64,000 nucleotides of DNA from positions 605,363 to 669,362 of the forward strand of contig SCFE01000096.1 of assembly GCA_004352715.1 (NCBI GenBank), written 5' to 3'. How positions within the stretch are numbered: position 1 is the first letter of the stretch; each line of letters starts with the position of its first letter. Below the pieces are notes generated by a model. The model was given only the letters and a program-made list of their open reading frames with translations. It was not told the origin of the DNA and searched no databases. Positions 56,050-64,000 of the stretch are shown one piece after another. Made by a program: the position numbers and the translations under genes. Source of the DNA: Hofstenia miamia (Eukaryota > Xenacoelomorpha > Acoela).

Positions 56050-56676
56050 ATGACTGCAGCGGAATGTGCTATGCGTAGCAAAGATAGATACTTTCTTCTG
56101 GATTATATTGTTAAAGAATTCTCTGGTGGTAAGTTACCATCAAATCGAGATGCTTTGGGTGTGTTTATACGACGTCATATTGAAGAGAAAGGACAATACT
56201 TAAAGCAGCAACCAAAACGATCAGGGATCTTGTTCTTATTTGGACTGGAAGGCACGAATTCCTGTGAGGCCTGAGCATCGTGCAGTAATTCAACTTGAAG
56301 CTCTCTATCAGACTTGGAAAGATCTAAAGCGGCTCAGATATCGACGGACCACAGCTCAGATAAAAAAAGAGAAAATGTTTTTGGTTAACTTGAATGATTT
56401 TTTTGATATAGTCCATGCAAATGCTCTACACATGATAGTTATAAAAGAAGACAAAGAATTTCTACTTGCCCAACGAGAGAAAGGAAGGCGTGGTTGTATG
56501 AGATCTGTGGATAAGGCTTTGGTTGCAAAGGAAAAGCGGATTATGCAAAAGAGCAAAGCAAAAAATATGCGGAAGAAAAAGGCTGGAGAAGAATACAAAG
56601 CATCGACTTCGAAAGACGTTATTCTTGCATCTACCAGCAATAGTGGTGAGGATGTAAACAGTACAGATGGTAGCAT
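56050..56676 (+). pseudogene. Transposon-associated protein fragment, frameshifted
   Basis: Frame one (56050-56274) begins MTAAECAMRSKDRYFLLDY and frame two (from about 56240) has DWKARIPVRPEHRAVIQLEA, KKEKMFLVNLNDFFDIVHAN and EDKEFLLAQREKGRRGCMRS, then a Lys-rich tail and Ser-rich TSNSGEDVNSTDG into the 1000-N gap. The block FFDI.HA.AL..I...EDK.FL..QR..GR.GCM resembles proteins repeated many times in arthropod and cnidarian genomes, which I take to be transposon-encoded. The function is not known to me. A frameshift near 56240 separates the parts. Confidence 0.5.
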
Positions 56677-57676
56677 NNNNNNNNNNNNNNNNNNNNNNNN
56701 NNNNNNNNNNNNNNNNNNNNNNNNNNNNNNNNNNNNNNNNNNNNNNNNNNNNNNNNNNNNNNNNNNNNNNNNNNNNNNNNNNNNNNNNNNNNNNNNNNNN
56801 NNNNNNNNNNNNNNNNNNNNNNNNNNNNNNNNNNNNNNNNNNNNNNNNNNNNNNNNNNNNNNNNNNNNNNNNNNNNNNNNNNNNNNNNNNNNNNNNNNNN
56901 NNNNNNNNNNNNNNNNNNNNNNNNNNNNNNNNNNNNNNNNNNNNNNNNNNNNNNNNNNNNNNNNNNNNNNNNNNNNNNNNNNNNNNNNNNNNNNNNNNNN
57001 NNNNNNNNNNNNNNNNNNNNNNNNNNNNNNNNNNNNNNNNNNNNNNNNNNNNNNNNNNNNNNNNNNNNNNNNNNNNNNNNNNNNNNNNNNNNNNNNNNNN
57101 NNNNNNNNNNNNNNNNNNNNNNNNNNNNNNNNNNNNNNNNNNNNNNNNNNNNNNNNNNNNNNNNNNNNNNNNNNNNNNNNNNNNNNNNNNNNNNNNNNNN
57201 NNNNNNNNNNNNNNNNNNNNNNNNNNNNNNNNNNNNNNNNNNNNNNNNNNNNNNNNNNNNNNNNNNNNNNNNNNNNNNNNNNNNNNNNNNNNNNNNNNNN
57301 NNNNNNNNNNNNNNNNNNNNNNNNNNNNNNNNNNNNNNNNNNNNNNNNNNNNNNNNNNNNNNNNNNNNNNNNNNNNNNNNNNNNNNNNNNNNNNNNNNNN
57401 NNNNNNNNNNNNNNNNNNNNNNNNNNNNNNNNNNNNNNNNNNNNNNNNNNNNNNNNNNNNNNNNNNNNNNNNNNNNNNNNNNNNNNNNNNNNNNNNNNNN
57501 NNNNNNNNNNNNNNNNNNNNNNNNNNNNNNNNNNNNNNNNNNNNNNNNNNNNNNNNNNNNNNNNNNNNNNNNNNNNNNNNNNNNNNNNNNNNNNNNNNNN
57601 NNNNNNNNNNNNNNNNNNNNNNNNNNNNNNNNNNNNNNNNNNNNNNNNNNNNNNNNNNNNNNNNNNNNNNNNNNNN
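56677..57676. other. Assembly gap, 1000 N
   Basis: Placeholder gap that cuts the transposon-associated ORF. Confidence 0.98.
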
Positions 57677-58112
57677 TTATTAAATAATCAAACCAGATAA
57701 ATGTAGAATGAAAATAAAATAAACTCTGAAGAATTTATTGTTCATCAAATTTTGAGTTAAATTCAGAGCTATTTATTTAAAATTTCTAAAGTACCTGCCT
57801 ATTTTGAATTTCAAATAATTCTTCTGCCAATATGGCTGTTCATATGTAAGTGTGATTTTGCTCATTGCAATTTGTCAAATGTTACTTGATCAGCTAACAA
57901 GTTTCTCTTAATTTGAACAATGTTGTAGCTTAGTTGCATCTTACAAAAAATGAATAGAATAATTAACTAAATTTTACAATCATATTTTTGATTATATTTA
58001 AACACTCTAATCATTCAACGTTAATCCTTCTGCAGCTATTCTTTTTGGGATGATGCTACAATATGTTACAAAGGTTCTTAAACATGAAAAGAAAAAATCA
58101 AAGAAGGTATAA
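57677..58112. other. AT-rich sequence before the gypsy-like pol
   Basis: No feature recognised. Confidence 0.4.
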
Positions 58113-59735
58113 GCACGTACATCACTGATATATTAGTTGTCAGCAATACAGTACCAGAACACAGAAAAACTAGGTTGAACATTGACCATCTTATACAATG
58201 CAGGCTTACATGTCAATTGAAATAAACACAAAATACTCAAAGTACAAGTAGTATTCCTTGGAAGACAGATAGAAAAAGGAAAAATAAAAATGAAGAACAA
58301 TGCAAAAGATATGGTAGAAAACATCCAAAACTCTAGAAACAAAAAGATGTACAAAGAGTGATGGGATTTATAAATTATTACAGGGTGTTTATACCCAAAA
58401 TTGCCTAGAAAATGATTAACATGATAGCATTGCTAAAGAAATCAGCAATATTAAAATGAACCTGGAAAGAACAGGAAGAATTAGACAGAATAAAAACTGA
58501 GTTGGCAAAACTACTGTCAGTAAATCCACCTGAATATGAGAAGGAATTCATCCTTGATTGTGACACTAGTAATGTAGCAATAGGGGTGTGTCTAGGACAA
58601 ATTAAAGATGGCAAAGAAGCTCCAATTCAATTCTTCAGCAGAAAATAAAAACTAGTGAAGAAAATTACAGTTCAAATAAGCTTGAGATGCTTGCACTAGT
58701 GGAAAGCATTAAAAAGTTTAAGTATTTCTTAATGGGTAATACTTTCTGAGTACAAACCAACAGCATTGGCCTGGCCTGGCTAAAAAATTCTCAGGCAACA
58801 AATCCTCAATAGTATCTTGCTGCATAGATTATTTAAATGAATTTAAGTTCACAATAAAACACAGAAAAGGCAACTTTCATAAAAATGCTGACTTCTGGAC
58901 TGTGCTTCCAGAATACTAACAAGATATAAAAAAACCTGAAGGAGAGAAGAAACAAGTCCAGTTTTTACCACAAAACAAATTAATGTGGATAAGAAAGGTG
59001 AGCAAATATTACCAATGCTGCTAAAGGAAGAAACATCAGAAAAAACAGACAAGATAATAAAAAACAACTTGGAAAAATTGTAAACAAATTTATTCCAGCA
59101 ATACAATTGGAAAATTAAGAAGAATTGGTTACTCTATGTAGAAGGAAAAACACTTGAGAATTGCTATACCCAAATATTTTAGAAGAGACATAGTAAGAAA
59201 AACACATGAGTAAGGGCATATAGAAATAGTATAAACAGAAATGACATTCAATACAAAATTCATTACTATATCAATCAGAAGGGCAGTAGATGTCATTAAC
59301 AAATGCACCACCTGCCTGATCAATAACAAAAGTCACATCCCCAGACAGACATCAGAGATGGAAAAACTTATCATCACAACACCAAATCAAATAGTCCATA
59401 TAGACTTAGAAAAACTGTTGGAAGATGATGAGGGTTATCAATATATACTAGTGATAGTCAACAACTTAACCAAATATTCTAGGATGATCCCAAAGAACAC
59501 AGCCACAGTAAAAACAGTAGCAAACAAAACACTGAAAGAGTAGATATTGAAATTTGGTCTGATGGAGATAATAGTAACCAATCAGGGATTACAATTTGAC
59601 AGCAAATTGTTTGAAGAGAAATTACTCAAAGTAACTAACAAGAGAATGACAGCATACCACCCACAATTGAACAGAGCAGTCAAAAGATTAAACAGATCAG
59701 TGATAAAATTAACAAGAATGAACTTAGGGAGCTAG
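58113..59735 (+). pseudogene. Ty3/gypsy-like pol remnant: RT end, RNase H, integrase
   Basis: Broken frames follow the usual gypsy order. YITDILVVSNTVPEH (58119) is the RT active-site region. GFINYYRVFIPKIA (58362) is the RT thumb. EFILDCDTSNVAIGVCLGQ (58548) then PIQFFSRK is the RNase H start. EFKFTIKHRKGNFHKNADF (58840) is its end. The integrase has a His-Cys finger (59200-59320, ending CTTCL), a core with VHIDLEKL, YILVIVNNLTKYSRM and EIIVTNQGLQFDSKLF, and MTAYHPQLNRAVKRLNRS. Many stops and frameshifts interrupt it. Where active elements have Asp in the DQG motif and Glu in the VERLNR motif, this copy has Asn and Lys, so the integrase is catalytically dead. The frame runs directly into a LINE fragment near 59702. 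Confidence 0.88.
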
Positions 59736-60319
59736 ACAGGGAGACAAGGAAGATACTAGCAGCAGAGAGAGTATTCAAATTAAATGGAGATGTTGATAGG
59801 TTGTACATCACAAGGCCTAAAGGAGGGAAAGGACTGCTAAGTGTGGAGGAAACTGTAGAAGCAGAAGCACTAGGGCTAAAGGAATATGTAGAAGCACAAC
59901 CTAGAGGGTCAATACTGGAGGTCACTAAGGAGTTAAGGAAGATAAGAACTGAGAGTGAAAGAAAGAAGGTATACCAGAGTAGGATGGAATCAGAGAGACA
60001 AACAAGGTATAGGCAGAAGGCAATGCATGGAGAATACTGGAGGAACACAGAAATGTGTGACAGAGAAGAGAGCAACAAGTGGTTAAAGAAGGCAGGACTG
60101 AAGAGAGAAACAGAAGCACTGATAATGGCAGCACAGGAGCAAGCAATAAGAACAAACTGGGTGAAGAAGCATATAGACAGAAGAGTAGAAGTAAGTGATA
60201 AGTGTAGGCTATGTAAGAAAGAGGCGGAGACAGTAGATCATCTGATAGCAGGGTGTGAGAAGTTGGCACAGAATGAGTATAAGTTCAGGCTTGACAAGGT
60301 GGGAAGGATAGTACACTGG
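59702..60319 (+). mobile_element. LINE C-terminal ORF fragment fused to gypsy-like integrase
   Basis: An open frame into the gap encodes the C-terminal part of a LINE polyprotein: ELRELDRETRKILAAERVFK, VDRLYITRPKGGKGLLSVEE, a helical Lys/Glu-rich region, EALIMAAQEQAIRTNWVKK and a CCHC-type zinc motif CRLCKKEAETVDHLIAGC followed by EYKFRLDKVGRIVHW. The block after the RT thumb, with DR.TRK and LY..R..GG.GL, and the terminal CX2C..HX4C are typical of one LINE group. It starts in a different frame within the last codons of the gypsy-like integrase, with no spacer. The composite recurs at 61320-62444. Confidence 0.85.
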
Positions 60320-61319
60320 NNNNNNNNNNNNNNNNNNNNNNNNNNNNNNNNNNNNNNNNNNNNNNNNNNNNNNNNNNNNNNNNNNNNNNNNNNNNNNNNN
60401 NNNNNNNNNNNNNNNNNNNNNNNNNNNNNNNNNNNNNNNNNNNNNNNNNNNNNNNNNNNNNNNNNNNNNNNNNNNNNNNNNNNNNNNNNNNNNNNNNNNN
60501 NNNNNNNNNNNNNNNNNNNNNNNNNNNNNNNNNNNNNNNNNNNNNNNNNNNNNNNNNNNNNNNNNNNNNNNNNNNNNNNNNNNNNNNNNNNNNNNNNNNN
60601 NNNNNNNNNNNNNNNNNNNNNNNNNNNNNNNNNNNNNNNNNNNNNNNNNNNNNNNNNNNNNNNNNNNNNNNNNNNNNNNNNNNNNNNNNNNNNNNNNNNN
60701 NNNNNNNNNNNNNNNNNNNNNNNNNNNNNNNNNNNNNNNNNNNNNNNNNNNNNNNNNNNNNNNNNNNNNNNNNNNNNNNNNNNNNNNNNNNNNNNNNNNN
60801 NNNNNNNNNNNNNNNNNNNNNNNNNNNNNNNNNNNNNNNNNNNNNNNNNNNNNNNNNNNNNNNNNNNNNNNNNNNNNNNNNNNNNNNNNNNNNNNNNNNN
60901 NNNNNNNNNNNNNNNNNNNNNNNNNNNNNNNNNNNNNNNNNNNNNNNNNNNNNNNNNNNNNNNNNNNNNNNNNNNNNNNNNNNNNNNNNNNNNNNNNNNN
61001 NNNNNNNNNNNNNNNNNNNNNNNNNNNNNNNNNNNNNNNNNNNNNNNNNNNNNNNNNNNNNNNNNNNNNNNNNNNNNNNNNNNNNNNNNNNNNNNNNNNN
61101 NNNNNNNNNNNNNNNNNNNNNNNNNNNNNNNNNNNNNNNNNNNNNNNNNNNNNNNNNNNNNNNNNNNNNNNNNNNNNNNNNNNNNNNNNNNNNNNNNNNN
61201 NNNNNNNNNNNNNNNNNNNNNNNNNNNNNNNNNNNNNNNNNNNNNNNNNNNNNNNNNNNNNNNNNNNNNNNNNNNNNNNNNNNNNNNNNNNNNNNNNNNN
61301 NNNNNNNNNNNNNNNNNNN
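60320..61319. other. Assembly gap, 1000 N
   Basis: Placeholder gap between the two copies of the gypsy/LINE composite. Confidence 0.98.
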
Positions 61320-62174
61320 TGCATAGATTATTTAAATGAATTTAAGTTCACAATCAAACACAGAAAAGGCAACTTTCATAAAAATGCTGACTTCTGGACT
61401 GTGCTTCCAGAATACCAACAAGATATAGAAAAACTGGAAGGAGAGAAGAAACAAGTCCAGTTTTTACCACAAAACAAACTAGTGTGGATAAGAAACGTGA
61501 AAAAATATTACCAATGCTGCTAAAGGAAGAAACATCAGAAAAAACAGACTCAGTCCTAGCCAAGATAAATGAAAAAATACAAGATAATAAAAAACAACTT
61601 TGAAAAATTGTAAACAAATTTATACCAGCAATACAAATGGAAAATTAACAAGAATTGGTTACTCTGTGTAGAAGGAAAAACACACGAGAATTGCTATACC
61701 CAAATATTTTTGAAGAGACATAGTAAGAAAAACACATGAGAAAGGGCATATAGAAATAGTGTAAGCAGAAATGACATTCAAAACAAAATTCATTACTATA
61801 TCAATCAGAAGGGCAGTAGAAGATGTCATTAACAAATGCACCACCTACTTGATCAATAACAAAAGTGTTATCAATATATACTAGTGATAGTCAACAACTT
61901 AACCAAATATGCTAGGATGATCCCAATGAACACAGCCACAGTAAAAACAGTAGCAAACAAAATACTGAAAGAGTAGATATTGAAATTTGGTCTGATGGAG
62001 ATAATAGTAACCAATCAGGGATTACAATTTGACAGCAAATTGTTTGAAGAGATGATGAAATTACTCAAAGTAACTAACAAAAGAATGACTGCATACCACC
62101 CACAAGTGAACAGAGCAGTCAAAAGATTAAACAGATCAGTGATAAAATTAACAAGAATGAACTTAGGGAGTTAG
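61320..62174 (+). pseudogene. Gypsy-like pol remnant, second copy
   Basis: This matches 58824-59735 at high identity, starting in RNase H (EFKFTIKHRKGNFHKNADF) and running through the integrase. It lacks about 110 bases between the His-Cys finger and the core that copy one has. It also has small insertions absent from copy one, for example the extra bases after SKLFEE that give MMKLLK. The same Asn (VTNQG) and Lys (AVKRLNR) replace catalytic residues, so the damage predates the duplication. Confidence 0.87.
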
Positions 62175-62444
62175 ACAGGGAGACGAGGAGGATACTAGCA
62201 GCAGAGAGAGCATTCAAATTAAATGGAGATGTTGATATGTTGTACATCACAAGGCATAAAGGAGGGAAAGGACTGCTAAGTGTGGAGGAAACTATAGAAG
62301 CAGAAGCACTAACACTAAAGGAATGCATAGAAGCACAACCTAGAGGGTTAATACTGGAGGCCACTAAGGAGTTAAGGAAGATAAGAACTGAGAGTTAAGG
62401 AAAGACAGCATACCAGAGTAGGATGGAATAAGAGAGACAAGCAA
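62144..62444 (+). mobile_element. LINE C-terminal fragment, second copy of the composite
   Basis: Same junction as at 59702. It encodes ELRELDRETRRILAAERAFK and LYITRHKGGKGLLSVEE, stopping at TAA 62396-62398. Nucleotide similarity to copy one ends near 62444, after which unrelated AT-rich sequence begins. Confidence 0.85.
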
Positions 62445-62671
62445 GTTAATAGAGTGGCATTGGTGTATCATGTGAATTGGTGATCAAGAGGTTTATGTAA
62501 TTTAAATGTTGTTAGATTATTATGAATTAGGTTTAGTTAATATTTCTTTAGCTTCACAGCTAAAATAGCTTTCTTAATTGTACTATGAATATTTTGAGTT
62601 TACATTAATATCTCCATTTGATTGTTTACTGCTAAACCAAGAAATGTTTTAATATTGTTCCAGATTCCTGG

Positions 62672-62933
62672 TCCCCCCTTGAGTAATGTACTCAAGTATT
62701 ATTTGCTTAGGAGCAGGAGTATCAATAGATAGCTGACTCTCACTCATTGTTGCCAGGTTAATTCTACACTTACTACATAATACGTTTTTTAAATGCTAAA
62801 CTAAATCATTTTTTAAAGATTTCTTTATAAATAGTCCCTCTTGAGTAAGGTGCCTGTGTATTAACTGCTCAAGAGCAGTGGTCTTATAAAGCTGACCCCA
62901 TTCATTGTTGCCAGTCTATTTCTACAATGATTT
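62672..62933. repeat. Diverged direct repeat, LTR-end-like
   Basis: Two related stretches (about 62672-62775 and 62838-62933) share CTTGAGTAA, AGAGCAG or GGAGCAG, AGCTGAC, CATTCATTGTTGCCAG or CACTCATTGTTGCCAG, and TTCTACA. They lie just downstream of the gypsy/LINE composite. They could be two U5-like ends of that element or an old local duplication. Confidence 0.45.
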
Positions 62934-63369
62934 CAAAAAACTTTTTCATTCAAATATATCCTATATAATTATAATTAAAATTTCATTTGTGATGTCAAAC
63001 TAATGGAAATGATGCTAAGCCAACATTTTAATTTAAGCTTTGCAACTGGAATACACTACCATATTTTCTGGAATGAAATTGTAAGTTTAATATTTGTTTA
63101 TATAGATCAGGAATGTTGTCTGAAATGGGTATTAAAGTATGGATATGCAGAAGCAAAATACAAAATATGGTTATAACTTCAACTAAGAAAATCATTTTGA
63201 TTAATTAGTATCACAATTTTTGTATTTTTTAAATAAAATTGTCTTGTTTCTTTATTCTAATAATTGTTGTTTTATCTGTTTTTGCAAATTCAATGAATAT
63301 TGCAAATGAATGAAAATTTAAAAACTTGAAATTTTTAGATAAAAAAACAGTTGAATATAAAATAACTTG

Positions 63370-63770
63370 TTTATGTATTCAAGCATTGAGATAGAAATCT
63401 ATTGGTTTTAAGTGGAAAAAATACTTTGTTGTATGGGAGTAGAGATTTATTACTGCTATTAAACTAATTTAAATTCTTTAACTGTATCTAATTAACATCA
63501 AACAGCACAAGGAAAATTTGTTTTTATTAATGATATTAAATATGACCATTACTAAAATTNNNNNNNNNNNNNNNNNNNNTTGTTTATGTATTCAAGCATT
63601 AAGATAGATATTTATTGGTTTTAAGTGGAAAAAAATACTTTGTTGTATGGGAGTAGAGATTTATTGCTGCTATTAAACTAATTTGAATTATTTAACTGTA
63701 TCTATTTAACATCAAATAGCACAAGGAAAATATGTTTTAATTAATGATATTAAATATGACCATTACTAAA
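63370..63770. repeat. 190-bp tandem duplication across a 20-N gap
   Basis: 63372-63559 (TTGTTTATGTATTCAAGCATT onward) recurs at 63579-63770 with scattered substitutions, with 20 N at 63560-63579 between them. It is more likely an unmerged haplotype than a real tandem duplication. Confidence 0.75.
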
Positions 63771-64000
63771 ATTCAAAAAATCCTTAAATACTTTAATTTT
63801 TTACTGCAATTAAATTTATAATTTGATTTAAATATCTTAACTATACTTTAAAATTACTTTGATTTGCATGTAAATAATATCAAATGCTATTAGATTCTTA
63901 AAATTTATAAAAATATTGTAACTATATTCAGAAAGCATTTCAAAATTTATTTACATGCACATTCAACTTATAGGTCAAATGCACTTGCTGATATAAAAAA

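Noticed and set aside
1-64000. CRISPR arrays, operons or bacterial mobile elements
   Set aside because: The repeats seen are satellites, transposon ends or assembly duplications. Gene structure is eukaryotic throughout.

Overview
The window looks like a piece of an AT-rich, intron-rich animal genome, most likely an arthropod. Protein-coding sequence is sparse, split into short exons with GT-AG introns, and surrounded by decayed LINEs, Ty3/gypsy-like elements, a piggyBac element, a Tc1-like element and small non-autonomous DNA transposons. There is nothing bacterial here: no operons, no CRISPR. It is a draft short-read assembly, with five gaps of exactly 1000 N, a 5-N gap, a 20-N gap and four isolated single N bases, at least three of which sit beside repeated sequence.

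The one host gene I can support is on the minus strand and runs through most of the window: a HIP1/HIP1R/Sla2-type endocytic adaptor. I rebuilt fifteen exons (53574-53676 down to 11163-11273) whose splice phases all agree. Together they encode about 613 residues: a Pro-rich linker, a coiled-coil rod, and the complete C-terminal talin-like (I/LWEQ, THATCH) actin-binding module with its stop codon and an AATAAA about 230 bases downstream. The N-terminal ANTH domain was not found and probably lies beyond position 64000, behind an intron of at least 10 kb. Introns fall into two main classes: four tiny ones of 41-44 bases, and several of 2-19 kb loaded with transposons.

Layout. 1-5330: AT-rich sequence with an unusual cluster of TGGCCTGAGTCACC motifs, then two overlapping pieces of one LINE. 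5330-11160: eroded LINE pieces, a GC-richer block, and the 3' end of the HIP1 gene. 11274-29924: the last HIP1 intron (18.7 kb), holding a Tc1-like element, a transposase fragment, two copies of a roughly 0.9-1.3 kb LTR-like repeat, a gypsy-like gag remnant, a piggyBac-type MITE and a nearly complete piggyBac element with TTAA ends. 29925-53676: the other HIP1 exons, with introns carrying an inverted-repeat element, a hAT-like MITE with an 8-bp target duplication, and LINE fragments. 53677-64000: a 254-bp tandem satellite, a transposon-associated ORF, and two copies of a composite repeat in which gypsy-like pol is fused to the 3' part of a LINE ORF.

Except for HIP1, nearly everything recognisable is mobile DNA, and most of it is broken by stops, frameshifts or gaps. 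I found no evidence of a new multi-gene system. The most interesting signals are the HIP1 gene architecture, the gypsy/LINE composite, the nearly identical 254-bp satellite, the repeated AP-1-like motif cluster, and the assembly duplications that coincide with single N bases.
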